Assembly (NCBI GenBank): GCA_964293475.1
Contig: CAXYYJ010000006.1
Coordinates: 1-64,000 of the forward strand
Direction: 5' to 3'
DNA from: UBA12170 sp964293475
Lineage (GTDB): Bacteria > Bacteroidota > Bacteroidia > Bacteroidales > UBA12170
DNA length: 64,000 nt
Each line of letters opens with the position of its first letter. The stretch's first letter is position 1. Position numbers and translations under genes: made by a program. Below, in pieces: positions 52,796 to 62,211 of the stretch. The notes beneath the pieces are model-generated. The model made no database searches, was not told where the DNA came from, and saw nothing but the letters and a program-made list of their open reading frames with translations.

Positions 52796-53965
52796 CTATT
52801 GTTTGCGTTTGGTCACTTTCCAAACCCCGCTTTTTACGCCACGTGTAAACCGAAAAAACCCAATAAAGAGAGCCAGATTCATGCTGTAAAAATGGGTGAT
52901 AAAACGAACTATTCTCAGGTGAACATTGATTTTTCTCAATAAATAATCGAAAAACGGAACGAGCAAACCTGCTAATTGCAAATAGAAAGCAAAAAGATAC
53001 AGCGGAATTTCAATGAGAGCCAGCGAAGACCACAAGCTAAACAAGATGAAAAAGGGGCCGAGCCACCGAAGCACTTTATGGCTCATGAAAGTAAAAGCCA
53101 CACCATTGAACGGGGGCCAAAGCAAGTGTCCAAACCATTTCAGGTTTTGAAAATTTCCGGTGGCAATGCGAATTTTACGAACCATCTCCACCTGCAAATC
53201 GTTGCTTACATCTTCATAGACAATGGCTTGCAAATTATTGACTGCCTTTTTCCCCTTTTCGAAAATTTTCATGTTTATGAAAAAATCATCGACCAAAGCA
53301 TTGGAAGGAACCTGACTATAATCTTTGCGGCGAATGGCATAGCAACCCCCAAAAGGCCCCATCATGCTTCCCCAAACCACCGACTCGTAATGCTTTATAT
53401 ACACTTCTCTCGAAATATAGGCTTTCTCCTGATGGCTGATTCCTTCTTTCTTCAATCCCCTGTTTATCATATTGGTATCTACCAAACCAATCTCGGGGTT
53501 GATGAACGGACGGGCTATTTCGCGGAGGGTATTTTGCTCAAAAATTACGTTGGCATCGGTTAAAATGAGAATGGAACCGTTTGATAAGTGATACAAGTCG
53601 TTCACCACATTTTGCTTTCCACGGCGCTTACTGTAAGGCTTGAAAATCAGGTTGGGATATCGTTGAGCGTAGGATTCAATAATTTTGTTGGTTTGGTCGG
53701 TGGAATTGTCCGAACCCACCAGAATCTCAAAAAGTTCGGGGGGATAATTGCTGTTGAAAACACTCTCCAATTTCTCACCAATGACCAATTCTTCATTAAA
53801 GGCAGCCACCAGAATACTCAATCTGGGCCATTCATTATCAGCAGGTTGTGGAAAGTCTAATTTCTTGAATCGGGCCAAAAATTGCATGAGAAGCGGGAAA
53901 AGCACATAACTGTGAAAAATCATGGCTACCGAAAACCAAAACAATATTTGCCAGAAAAGCATCAT
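52796..53965 (-). CDS. membrane glycosyltransferase (GT2 family)
   Basis: A 389-residue enzyme: one N-terminal membrane segment (about 5-28), a GT-A domain with LSILVAAFNEELVIGEKLESVFNS, EILVGSDNSTDQTNKII (first acidic motif), SNGSILILTDANVIFE (DxD-like, about 133-148) and ALVDDFFINMKIFEKGKKA, then several C-terminal membrane segments (about 285-370). This layout is shared with polysaccharide-forming GT2 enzymes that polymerise or extend glycans at the cytoplasmic membrane. The gene overlaps the preceding GT4 gene by 4 bases (53962-53965), so the two probably act in one glycan pathway. Acceptor unknown. Confidence 0.83.
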   Translation of the reverse strand: MMLFWQILFWFSVAMIFHSYVLFPLLMQFLARFKKLDFPQPADNEWPRLSILVAAFNEELVIGEKLESVFNSNYPPELFEILVGSDNSTDQTNKIIESYAQRYPNLIFKPYSKRRGKQNVVNDLYHLSNGSILILTDANVIFEQNTLREIARPFINPEIGLVDTNMINRGLKKEGISHQEKAYISREVYIKHYESVVWGSMMGPFGGCYAIRRKDYSQVPSNALVDDFFINMKIFEKGKKAVNNLQAIVYEDVSNDLQVEMVRKIRIATGNFQNLKWFGHLLWPPFNGVAFTFMSHKVLRWLGPFFILFSLWSSLALIEIPLYLFAFYLQLAGLLVPFFDYLLRKINVHLRIVRFITHFYSMNLALFIGFFRFTRGVKSGVWKVTKRKQ

Positions 53966-55155
53966 AAATTTTGATAGAACTCAATAAGCGACTGAGTAAT
54001 TTTGGTATTATCAAATTCTTTTTGAACAAACTGAAAGGCATTTTTCCCCATCTGGTCAAAGAGCTCCCTGTTTTGAACAAGTTGAAGCAATTTGGCGGTA
54101 AAGGATTCGGGAGTATCGGCTATCATGAGCTCGTGACCATCGCGGGCAGGATTGCCTTCGGCACCAATGGTGGTGGTAATCTGAGCTTTGCCCAGCGCCA
54201 TTCCTTCCACTATTTTTATTCTCATTCCACTTCCCGAAAGCAACGGCACCACGCCCACAGCTTTGCTGTTGATAAAATCTATGGCATCGTCAACTTCCCC
54301 CAGAAATACTAAGTTTTTGATTTTTAGTCGTTTAAAATGCTCAGGAGCATTCCGGCCCGCTACGTAGAATTTTAAATCGGGCATTTCGGCCATAACCAAG
54401 GGCCATACTTTGTGTAAAAACCACAGCAATCCTTCCTGGTTGGGTGGCCAGTCCAATGCACCAATATGATACAGAGACGGATATTCCATGCGCGAATAGT
54501 CAATTTTACTTTCTACAATATCGGTTCCGGTTGGTGTTACATGAACGGAAATTTTGCAACCCATCTTACGAAGAATTTGGGCATCGCGCTCGGTAATTGG
54601 AATGAGCGCATCGTAGGTGTTGAGTTGTGCTTTCTCAAGTTTTTTAATTCGTTCCGACAGGTTTTTGAAGTAGAATTTTTTAAGTATTCCGGAATTCTGA
54701 GCTGTCCGGGCCCAAATTTCGAACTCAAGATTATGAGCCCGCATGGCCACTTTTGCCGAAGAATGTGCACGAATGGAAGCCATATACATGCCCATATAAC
54801 TTCCTTCAAGCTGAATAATATCGTAGTGATTATGGTCTAAAACCTCCTCAATTTTCTTCCGGAAAGCTTCGGTATAAAATCGCTCGGCAATATAGGCTTT
54901 GGAAGAGAAAAGCAAGTTTCGCAAAGCTCCCCAAACGGTGATGGGGGCGGGTGTATCGACACCAATAAATTTTATGCTGCGGCTCAGTTCCAGCGGAAGT
55001 TTATCGAGGCGGAAATAGTGCTTGCTGGTATTCATGGCCAAAATGTGAACCTCGTGGCCCAATCGTACAAAATTTCGCGCTAACGTAAGCGTGGCAATAC
55101 TTCCACCATCTTTTGGAGGATAAGGGACTTTATTTGCAATGATGAGTATTTGCAT
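53962..55155 (-). CDS. glycosyltransferase (GT4-like, GT-B fold)
   Basis: A roughly 397-residue enzyme, from the start at 55155 (MQILIIANKVPYPPKDGGSIATLTLARNFVRLGHEVHILAM), the typical N-terminal Rossmann half of GT-B transferases. The upstream ATG at 55176 is inside the -7 element and so unlikely. The C-terminal half has the nucleotide-sugar site: FYVAGRNAPEHFKRLKIKNLVFLGEV and VVPLLSGSGMRIKIVEGMALGKAQITTTIGAEG (about 310-340; EGMALG contains the acidic residue of the family). It transfers an activated sugar in the cytoplasm. It overlaps the GT2 gene, with which it probably forms a two-gene unit for a surface glycan. Confidence 0.83.
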   Translation of the reverse strand: MQILIIANKVPYPPKDGGSIATLTLARNFVRLGHEVHILAMNTSKHYFRLDKLPLELSRSIKFIGVDTPAPITVWGALRNLLFSSKAYIAERFYTEAFRKKIEEVLDHNHYDIIQLEGSYMGMYMASIRAHSSAKVAMRAHNLEFEIWARTAQNSGILKKFYFKNLSERIKKLEKAQLNTYDALIPITERDAQILRKMGCKISVHVTPTGTDIVESKIDYSRMEYPSLYHIGALDWPPNQEGLLWFLHKVWPLVMAEMPDLKFYVAGRNAPEHFKRLKIKNLVFLGEVDDAIDFINSKAVGVVPLLSGSGMRIKIVEGMALGKAQITTTIGAEGNPARDGHELMIADTPESFTAKLLQLVQNRELFDQMGKNAFQFVQKEFDNTKITQSLIEFYQNL

Positions 55156-55173
55156 TCTTTTGATTTGGGCGAG

Positions 55174-55181
55174 CAAATATA
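55174..55181 (-). promoter_or_regulatory. putative -7 element TATATTTG of the glycosyltransferase pair
   Basis: Exact TAnnTTTG on the minus strand, 18 bases before the ATG at 55155; it supports that start over 55176. Confidence 0.4.
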
Positions 55182-55352
55182 GTTTTTTCGCAGGGAAAAT
55201 GATCTAAAAAATAGTCATGTTCTTGTCATTTTACTCCATTTATCGTAGTAAGAACTTCATAACTGCAATTTTTGAATGATGAAAACCAAATACAAAATAG
55301 ACAAAACCAATTTTAAAAACATTATATTCAATCACTTAGATTATCAAAGCCG

Positions 55353-57770
55353 TTAATCCTTCTCGTAGCTGTCCAAGTAAAATTGTTCTTTTTTATCATC
55401 CTTTCTGGCTGATTTCCCATCAATATTAAATGTGAAAGAGAGTATAAAATACTGCGATTCATTTTTCCGGCGGTTGGTTTGGCTATAGCCATATCCGTTT
55501 TCGTCAAGGGCATCTAAATCAAGACCATATTTATAGCTGTTGAATACATCCGATATTTTAAAAACAACCATCCCCTTGCCTTTCCAAAGCTTTTTACTTA
55601 GTGCAAAATCTACCTGATAGCGCGGAAGATATGTTCCCATGACCGATGGCAATTTGCTTCGATAAAAACCCGAAACCTGCGCCGACATTTGCCAGGGCAG
55701 TTTAAACTGATTGGAAATATTGGTAGTCCAGGCCCATTTCTGCCGGTCAATCATATTGAGTCCATATTCTCCCTGCATGCGGGTTTTGAACAAATTGGCC
55801 GAGGTATTGATGCTCCAGAATTTGAATGGATTCAGATTTATGGATAGCTCACCGCCCCACAGCAATGCCTTGTTCAGATTCAGAAATGTGACTACCAAAG
55901 CGCTGTCGTTGGTGGCCGATTTTACACGAGTTATGGCCTGGTTGATATTTCTGTGGTAAACAGCAATACTCCCGTTCCACTTTTTAAACGACCACCGGTT
56001 ACCCACCTCCACAGAGTTCACGTACTCCGGAAGTAAATCGGGATTTCCCTGATGCAAATTGGTAATATCGGCATATTCATCGGTGTAGGGATTGAGCATT
56101 TTAATGGTGGGCCGGTTAATTCGGCGGGTATAGGCACCGTAAAACTCCAAAAGCTCGCTAAACCTGTACGAAATATTTGCCGAAGGAAACAAATCGGCAT
56201 AGGAATCGGATGCATTTCCATTGAGCTCGCGATCCGAATATTCCATCCTTAGACCTGCCTGAAACTGAAAAGAACTCCACCTTCCGCCCAAATTAACATA
56301 TAAAGACTGAACCTGTTGCATAAACCGAAAATCGCTGTCAATCAAACTGTCATTAGACCACAGATTCTGGCTGGGGGTAAAACTCTCTGAATCGAAAACA
56401 TTTTGCAAATTTTTCCAGCTTCCATTGTAACCCGCTTCCAATTCTAAGGAATCGGAAATTTCGAAGGAATAATCCACCGAAGCGTCGGCCAGACGGTTGG
56501 TTTGAGTGGAAATTGTGTTTTGGGAACTCTGCATTTCGTTTTCGTCCGAAACATATAGAAGGCTTGCCATTTCCTGGTCCTGCTGAAAATTCGAGTAATG
56601 CCCCAAAGCCTTTAACGAATGGCGGGGATTGGTGAAAAGATATTGATAGCTCAGGCTTCCATCCACCGAAAGATTGTTCATGTCTATTTCCAAATCTTTC
56701 CGCGAATATGAAACAACAGCGCCCGATTTATCGAAAGTTTTGTAGGCAATATGTCGATCGGGCGATTCTGTATGCCAGGCCGCCATGCCCGTAAGGCCAA
56801 TCCGGTGTTGTTTCTGAACCACATAGCCCAGTTTTAACTGGAAAAACGCATTCAAAAAGGGTAAATCCTGGCGGTCGTACTGATAAAAATTATTGGACAG
56901 CTGATTTCCGTAATTATCGCGGAAATGCTCCTTGGTCTGGAATTTACTTTTCCGAAAAACCCCCGCATGAATCATGGTTTCCACTTTTCCAACTTTCCCG
57001 GAATATCCACCATTGATTCCCCAGGTTTCGGGATATCCAAGCTGCATCTGCAGCGATGTTTTCGAGGACGAGCTTTTCGGCGACTTGAGCACAATATTGA
57101 TAATTCCCGACATTCCTTCGGCATCGTAGCGGGCCGATGGATTGTTGATGAGTTCTATTTTTTCTATCTGATCGGCCGGAATCTGCGAAAGCGATTTTAC
57201 CAGTTCCGACTTTTCGCCATTCACCAGAATCATCACCTTGTCGCTTCCGCGGTAATTGAGATTGCCATCCACATCAAAATCAACCGATGCTATGGTTTGC
57301 AGGGCTTCCACAGCTGTTCCCCCCGTTTGGGCAATGTTTTTCGAAAAGTTTACCGTGGTTTTTTCCAGGGTATTCTCCGAAGCATTTTTATCGGTCTTCA
57401 CTTCAAATTCCGATAAACTGAAGCTTTTGCGCATGAGTTCCAAACGAATTGCCTGGGGCTTCTGACTGGCGACAAACTCCTGGATTTTTGGGGAATATCC
57501 CATATAACTTGCAGTAATTCTGCATGTTCCTGAAAAGGGGATTTGAGCTTCAAATTTCCCATCACCCTGTGTGATGGTTCCAATATTTAAGGTAGTATCG
57601 CCCACCGATTGAATCAAAACCGAAGCAAAGGGCAATCCTTCGCCCGACAAGCTATCGGACACCAATCCATGAATTCTGGTGCTTCCACCCATTTGCTGAG
57701 CTTTTACCAAACTCATTGTTGCACCCAATCCCACTAACAAAATCAGTATTTTCAAGCTAAATCTCTCCAT
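55353..57770 (-). CDS. TonB-dependent receptor-like outer-membrane protein
   Basis: A roughly 805-residue outer-membrane protein; I chose the ATG at 57770 (MERFSLKILILLVGLGATMSLVKAQQ) for its signal peptide. Next comes a carboxypeptidase-regulatory-like domain (RIHGLVSDSLSGEGLPFASVLIQ, about 29-115), a plug domain (about 125-235, with GGTAVEALQTIASVDFDVDGNLNYRGSDK and INNPSARYDAEGMSGIINIVLK) and a large beta-barrel. The barrel ends without the usual aromatic residue, with a charged tail (KDDKKEQFYLDSYEKD). It belongs to the OMP_b-brl_3 branch of TonB-type receptors. Ligand unknown; no SusD partner gene is adjacent. Confidence 0.85.
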   Translation of the reverse strand: MERFSLKILILLVGLGATMSLVKAQQMGGSTRIHGLVSDSLSGEGLPFASVLIQSVGDTTLNIGTITQGDGKFEAQIPFSGTCRITASYMGYSPKIQEFVASQKPQAIRLELMRKSFSLSEFEVKTDKNASENTLEKTTVNFSKNIAQTGGTAVEALQTIASVDFDVDGNLNYRGSDKVMILVNGEKSELVKSLSQIPADQIEKIELINNPSARYDAEGMSGIINIVLKSPKSSSSKTSLQMQLGYPETWGINGGYSGKVGKVETMIHAGVFRKSKFQTKEHFRDNYGNQLSNNFYQYDRQDLPFLNAFFQLKLGYVVQKQHRIGLTGMAAWHTESPDRHIAYKTFDKSGAVVSYSRKDLEIDMNNLSVDGSLSYQYLFTNPRHSLKALGHYSNFQQDQEMASLLYVSDENEMQSSQNTISTQTNRLADASVDYSFEISDSLELEAGYNGSWKNLQNVFDSESFTPSQNLWSNDSLIDSDFRFMQQVQSLYVNLGGRWSSFQFQAGLRMEYSDRELNGNASDSYADLFPSANISYRFSELLEFYGAYTRRINRPTIKMLNPYTDEYADITNLHQGNPDLLPEYVNSVEVGNRWSFKKWNGSIAVYHRNINQAITRVKSATNDSALVVTFLNLNKALLWGGELSINLNPFKFWSINTSANLFKTRMQGEYGLNMIDRQKWAWTTNISNQFKLPWQMSAQVSGFYRSKLPSVMGTYLPRYQVDFALSKKLWKGKGMVVFKISDVFNSYKYGLDLDALDENGYGYSQTNRRKNESQYFILSFTFNIDGKSARKDDKKEQFYLDSYEKD

Positions 57771-57974
57771 AAGAATTGTCATATCTGGTCTTTTCCATTC
57801 ATCGAAACAAAAATCATCAATCCATTGGTTGCTTCCATTACAGAGCGGATTGATTCTGCCTTATCAAGAAATAATCTAAAAACTGTCGGGGGGATTAAAA
57901 AAAAGTGGGAGAGTCGGCAGCAGCACAAGAAGCACAGGAAAAACCGCACTAACCAGGGCAAAGGGTCTTTTTAG

Positions 57975-57982
57975 TATTTTTG
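57975..57982 (+). promoter_or_regulatory. putative mnmA -7 element TATTTTTG
   Basis: Exact TAnnTTTG 13 bases before the mnmA ATG. The -33 box is not recognised. Confidence 0.35.
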
Positions 57983-57995
57983 CAAAAAAATTATC

Positions 57996-59066
57996 ATGAA
58001 TATTGCTGCTTTGGTTTCGGGGGGTGTCGATAGCTCTGTAACCGTTCATCTTCTTAAAGAAATGGGTTATGATCCCACCATTTTCTACATAAAAATTGGC
58101 CTGGAAAACGAGCCCGGATACGTGTGCCCCAAGGAAGAAGACATAGAAATCACCACCTATATTGCCCGAAAATATGGCTGCAAAATGGAAATTGTGGACC
58201 TTCAGAACGAATATTACGACACCGTAATTAAATACACCCTCGAAACCGTGAAAAAGGGCTTCACTCCCAACCCCGATGTTATGTGCAATCTGCTCATCAA
58301 ATTCGGAGCCTTCAACGATAAATTTGGCAGCGAATTCGACAAAATCAGCACCGGACATTATGCCGGAATAGAAACCATCAAGGGTGAGCAGTTTTTACAT
58401 ACCGCCGCCGACCGCCATAAAGACCAAACCTACTTTCTGGGCCGCATAACCCATGCCCAGCTTCAAAAAGCCATGTTTCCGCTTCATCATATTCCCAAGC
58501 CACGGGTTCGTGAAATTGCCCATGAACTCAACTTACCATCGGCAGGAAGGCCCGACAGTCAAGGAATTTGCTTTCTGGGGAAGATTAATTACAACGATTT
58601 TATCCGCCAATATGTGGGCGAAAATGCAGGCGATATTGTGGAGCTCGAAACCGGCAAAAAATGGGGAACCCACAAAGGACTTTGGTTTCATACCATTGGT
58701 CAACGCAAGGGATTGGGATTAAGTCAGGGGCCCTGGTTTGTGGTAAAAAAAGACATGGAAAACAATATTCTCTATATCTCCAATGGCTACGACCCCATTG
58801 CCCAATATGGCTCGGAGGTGGTGCTGGCCGATTTCAGGTTTGTAAACCAATTCCCCCAGCTTTCGTTCGGTGCGCCCACAAGGGTTAAATTCAAGATTCG
58901 CCATTCACCGGAATTTTTATCCGGAACCATGGAAATCAGCGGTGACAAGATGCTCCTGAAATCGGACGAAAAAATAGCAGGAATCGCCCCCGGACAATTC
59001 GGAGTAGTTTACGACGAACAGGAAAACCTATGCCTGGGTGCCGGCATTATTGACAATGAGTTTTGA
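57996..59066 (+). CDS. mnmA: tRNA 2-thiouridine(34) synthase MnmA
   Basis: Adds sulfur to U34 of tRNA(Lys), tRNA(Glu) and tRNA(Gln), using ATP and sulfur from cysteine desulfurase. The 356-residue protein shows the PP-loop ALVSGGVDSSVTVHLLKEMGYD (about 5-26), the catalytic Cys pair in NPDVMCNLLIKFGAF (Cys about 96) and GRPDSQGICFLGKINYNDFI (Cys about 196), the central HTIGQRKGLGL and the C-terminal beta-barrel. Length is as in other bacteria (about 360). It is a single gene facing the restriction-modification genes. Confidence 0.95.
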   Translation: MNIAALVSGGVDSSVTVHLLKEMGYDPTIFYIKIGLENEPGYVCPKEEDIEITTYIARKYGCKMEIVDLQNEYYDTVIKYTLETVKKGFTPNPDVMCNLLIKFGAFNDKFGSEFDKISTGHYAGIETIKGEQFLHTAADRHKDQTYFLGRITHAQLQKAMFPLHHIPKPRVREIAHELNLPSAGRPDSQGICFLGKINYNDFIRQYVGENAGDIVELETGKKWGTHKGLWFHTIGQRKGLGLSQGPWFVVKKDMENNILYISNGYDPIAQYGSEVVLADFRFVNQFPQLSFGAPTRVKFKIRHSPEFLSGTMEISGDKMLLKSDEKIAGIAPGQFGVVYDEQENLCLGAGIIDNEF

Positions 59067-59386
59067 TGATTTGGAGCGACCTGTATTACCAATTCATTGC
59101 TGAGCTCCACAAATAAATCAAACCATTTTTTAAACTTCAAGCTCACGAACACTCCATTTTAAGCTCAACAATCCATCATTTTGAGCTGTGTTTTCTTTTT
59201 ATTTGAGCTAGAAGGGGATGGAAAATGTTGCGGAGTAGATTGATTCTCCCCAAAAACTGGGCAACGATTTGTGCGTTGGCTTTGGACTTATCTTATTGAT
59301 GCACAATTATAACAATTTGATTAGCTCCCAGAATTTGATTTCATGTAAACTGAAGCCCGTAAGGTTGGTTTTTTAGGATTGGAGTA
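59067..59386. other. 320-bp convergent intergenic region
   Basis: Region between mnmA and hsdS. No gene seen. TGAGCT occurs five times in either orientation (59101, 59140, 59162, 59182, 59204), and one pair forms a possible weak hairpin at 59162-59187. Confidence 0.35.
59162..59187 (+). terminator. possible weak terminator of mnmA
   Basis: AGCTCAA and TTGAGCT form a 7-bp stem with a 12-base loop, followed by GTGTTTTCTTTTT. The large loop and the gap before the T-run make it weak. Confidence 0.35.
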
Positions 59387-60619
59387 CTATAATGATTTGT
59401 ATTCTGTATTGGGCTCCGCAGCCATACTTCGACTCACTTCGACTTCGCTCAGTGAACGCTCAGCAGAACTTAACAAACCCTCATCTTTTATGCCTATCTC
59501 CCCCCGAAACGCCCTTTGGCTTAAACTGCCATACAAATTTTCTAACTCTTGCAAGCTTTGTTGGTATTGGGTTTTGATGGCTTCTGTTTTTTCTACGATT
59601 TGGGCAAACTGGGATTGTAGTTCAAGATGTGGAATAGGAATTGATATTTTTGCTATTTGACCAGATGATATTCTTGCTCTTGTTTGACCATGAATAAATG
59701 AATTAGCAAGGAATAAAAAGCCATCAAGGTTTAATAAATGAGAAATGTAAAATGGGTTTGATAATTTAGGATTTACTCTAAAAAGAACACAATCTGCTTT
59801 ATTTACTGCTACATTAACATGCTTTGGAACAATGCAAGCCCTAATATTTGGCTCTCCCATAGTTGCAATTACTACATCACCGGGATAGCAGCTATATTTT
59901 TTCAGAACATTTTCATAGTGGTTTGTTTTTACGTAGGTAATATCTTTTTCAACAAACTCATTAATTCCAATATTTTGAAGTCGAATAACTTGAATGCCAC
60001 TATTTGAATAATGTTCTGTTTTAAGATTAGAGCCAAAAGGACCGTCTGAAAATCTTAAAGCCAACTCTCTAATCGTTAATGTTTCCCATCCTTTTTTATT
60101 TAAAGCAGGGTCCCCAAACATCTCCCAAAACGTGCTTTTCAAGAATTCATCCAACAGGCGGATGCTTTCTTTGCGTTGGGCTATAAGGTTTTCGGCTTTG
60201 CTTAATAGGTTGGCTATGTGGAGTTGGTATTCCTTGCTTTCTGGAATATTTAGAATTATTTTACTTAATCCTTCTCGTGTAATTTGTGGTTGTGCTGCGC
60301 CTGTAATTACATCTTTGAACCCTCTTTTATTCAAAGCATAATACAGAAACTTTTGGTCAACGTCCTCGCTAATATCATCCAATGCCATTGCATTAGATGT
60401 GATGTAAGATTTCGGTTCTGTAATATTTATCGTACCACAAGTTGCACCTCTGCAAGTAATCGCTAAAGTTGCAAATTCATGATTGTATTCTTTGTATCTC
60501 CCTATAATTCCATTTGCACCATAAACAGCATAACCTTCCGATGATAATTCCGAAATAGGCAAGTTCTTCCATTGTTTTGGCTTAGAAATTTCTGTAAGTT
60601 TTACTTTATTCCACTTCAT
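59387..60619 (-). CDS. hsdS: type I restriction-modification specificity subunit HsdS
   Basis: The HsdS subunit selects the bipartite DNA target for HsdM (and HsdR). The 410-residue protein has two target-recognition domains: the first (about 1-160) opens KWNKVKLTEISKPKQWKNLPISEL and ends with the conserved helix PESKEYQLHIANLLSKAENLIAQRKESIRLLDEFLKSTFWEMFGDP. The second (about 175-350) ends HLELQSQFAQIVEKTEAI...LQELENLYGSLSQRAFRGEI. The final 20 or so residues (SAERSLSEVEVSRSMAAEP) are encoded by a repeat-like sequence and look added to the normal end. The ATG adjoins the hsdM stop at 60619 (one-base overlap). Confidence 0.9.
   Translation of the reverse strand: MKWNKVKLTEISKPKQWKNLPISELSSEGYAVYGANGIIGRYKEYNHEFATLAITCRGATCGTINITEPKSYITSNAMALDDISEDVDQKFLYYALNKRGFKDVITGAAQPQITREGLSKIILNIPESKEYQLHIANLLSKAENLIAQRKESIRLLDEFLKSTFWEMFGDPALNKKGWETLTIRELALRFSDGPFGSNLKTEHYSNSGIQVIRLQNIGINEFVEKDITYVKTNHYENVLKKYSCYPGDVVIATMGEPNIRACIVPKHVNVAVNKADCVLFRVNPKLSNPFYISHLLNLDGFLFLANSFIHGQTRARISSGQIAKISIPIPHLELQSQFAQIVEKTEAIKTQYQQSLQELENLYGSLSQRAFRGEIGIKDEGLLSSAERSLSEVEVSRSMAAEPNTEYKSL
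59436..59455. repeat. repeat-like segment in the hsdS 3' end
   Basis: ACTTCGACTTCGCTCAGTGA, preceded by another ACTTCGACT at 59426. It resembles the dispersed CTTCGAC..GCTCAGTGA repeats I recall from Bacteroidota genomes. Its translation gives the C-terminal LSEVEVS of HsdS. Confidence 0.5.
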
Positions 60620-62211
60620 TACATCAACTCCTTTAATTCCGCCAAACCCTTTTGAATATTGGCTTCAATGTTTTCCAATTTTTCGAAAATCACATTTGGA
60701 TTTTCATACACCACTTCTTCATACACTTCCTCTTTGTAAGTGCTCAGGTTCAGGTCGTAGTTGTTTTCTACAATTTCCTTTTTCGGCACCATAAAGTATT
60801 TCTGCTTTCGGTCGCTGTCTTTTTTGGCATCTCTTGCTTTGTAGCATTGCACAATATTGGGCAAATCGCTTTCGGCAATTTTGTTTCGCTTATCATCTAA
60901 GCTATAGCCGTCCGATTGCATATCGTAAAACCATACATTGTTGGTTTCGCCACCTTTGGTAAAAACCAGAATGGCAGTACTTACACCTGCGTAAGGTTTA
61001 AATACTCCGCTTGGCACAGCTATTACGGCTTTTAGTTCGGCTTTTTCAATTATCAGTTTTCGCAGGTTTTCAAATGCTTTTCCGCTGTTTTGTATTACAC
61101 CGCTTGGCACAATCACAGCAGCCGTTCCGCCCATTTTCAGCATATTGTATATGCGTTCCACAAACAGCAATTCGGTTTTGGTGGTGGGCAGTTTCAGCCC
61201 TTCGTTAATGTCGCCTTTGTCAATATTGCCGGTAAATGGCGGATTTGCCATGATGATATCGTACAAGGCGTTTTCGTTAAACGATTTACTCAGGGTATCC
61301 CTGTAATCAATCTGAGGGTTATCAATGCCGTGCATCATCAGGTTCATCAGACCAAGGCGCACCATGGTGGTATCGATATCGTATCCATACATGGAGCTGT
61401 CGAGAATCTGTTTTACTTCTTCGGTGAGTATTGCACTAATGGCAGCGCGTTCGAAGCCATCTTCGTCAGTAACCAGCAATTCCGGATTTAAGCGGCGAAC
61501 CAAACTGGTTAGCACATATTGATAGTAGCCCAGAATAAAACCGCCGGTACCACTGCTCGGATCACCCATGCACTGGCCCAATTGCGGAGCCACCAATTCC
61601 GACATAAGCTTAATAATGTGGCGAGGCGTGCGGAATTGACCGTTTTTGCCAGCCGTAGCTATTTCATTCAAGAGCATTTCGTATACATCGCCCTGAATGT
61701 CCTGAAAGGCATGACCACCTTCGGTGGCATCTTTTTCAATTTCCTTAAAAATATCTTCCACTATATTGATGGCCGAAACCAGCAAACTGGCTTTGGGCAT
61801 AATGAACACAGCATTTGCCATGTGTTTGGTAAAAAGCCCCTCGCCAATCCTCCCCGAAGGAGAGTTCGCATCTTCTCCGAAAGTTTTGAGAAACGGAAAC
61901 ACTTTCATTTGCACATGCAACAGCATTTCGTCGGCGGGCTTGTGCTTGAACACGCTCCAACGCAATTGGTTTTTATCGATGCTCTCGTTACTACCCGGAA
62001 CGTTGAATTTTCCTGCAAATCGCGAAACGTATTTTTCGCCGGTGAAATCGGCATCTCGTTCACGTTTGGCTTCTAAATCGTCCAAACGCTTCATGAAAAT
62101 AAGGTAGGTAATTTGCTCAATGGCGGTTAAAGGGTTGGCAATGCCCCCTTCCCAAAAGTTCTGCCAGAGCTTGTCTATAAGCGATTTTAGTTGTGCGTTG
62201 TTTTGTAACAT
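60619..62211 (-). CDS. hsdM: type I restriction-modification methyltransferase HsdM
   Basis: Modification subunit that methylates adenine in the target chosen by HsdS. The 530-residue protein has the N-terminal HsdM_N helical domain (about 1-135: LKSLIDKLWQNFWEGGIANPLTAIEQITYLIFMKRLDDLEAKRE) and a Rossmann N6-adenine MTase domain with FRTPRHIIKLMSELVAP, the SAM motif DPSSGTGGFILGYY (about 217-230) and the catalytic NPPF in DIIMANPPFTGN (about 314-325). A C-terminal coiled region follows. It overlaps both neighbours by one base, so the HsdS, HsdM and ATP-binding genes form one transcript. HsdR would lie outside the window. Confidence 0.94.
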   Translation of the reverse strand: MLQNNAQLKSLIDKLWQNFWEGGIANPLTAIEQITYLIFMKRLDDLEAKRERDADFTGEKYVSRFAGKFNVPGSNESIDKNQLRWSVFKHKPADEMLLHVQMKVFPFLKTFGEDANSPSGRIGEGLFTKHMANAVFIMPKASLLVSAINIVEDIFKEIEKDATEGGHAFQDIQGDVYEMLLNEIATAGKNGQFRTPRHIIKLMSELVAPQLGQCMGDPSSGTGGFILGYYQYVLTSLVRRLNPELLVTDEDGFERAAISAILTEEVKQILDSSMYGYDIDTTMVRLGLMNLMMHGIDNPQIDYRDTLSKSFNENALYDIIMANPPFTGNIDKGDINEGLKLPTTKTELLFVERIYNMLKMGGTAAVIVPSGVIQNSGKAFENLRKLIIEKAELKAVIAVPSGVFKPYAGVSTAILVFTKGGETNNVWFYDMQSDGYSLDDKRNKIAESDLPNIVQCYKARDAKKDSDRKQKYFMVPKKEIVENNYDLNLSTYKEEVYEEVVYENPNVIFEKLENIEANIQKGLAELKELM

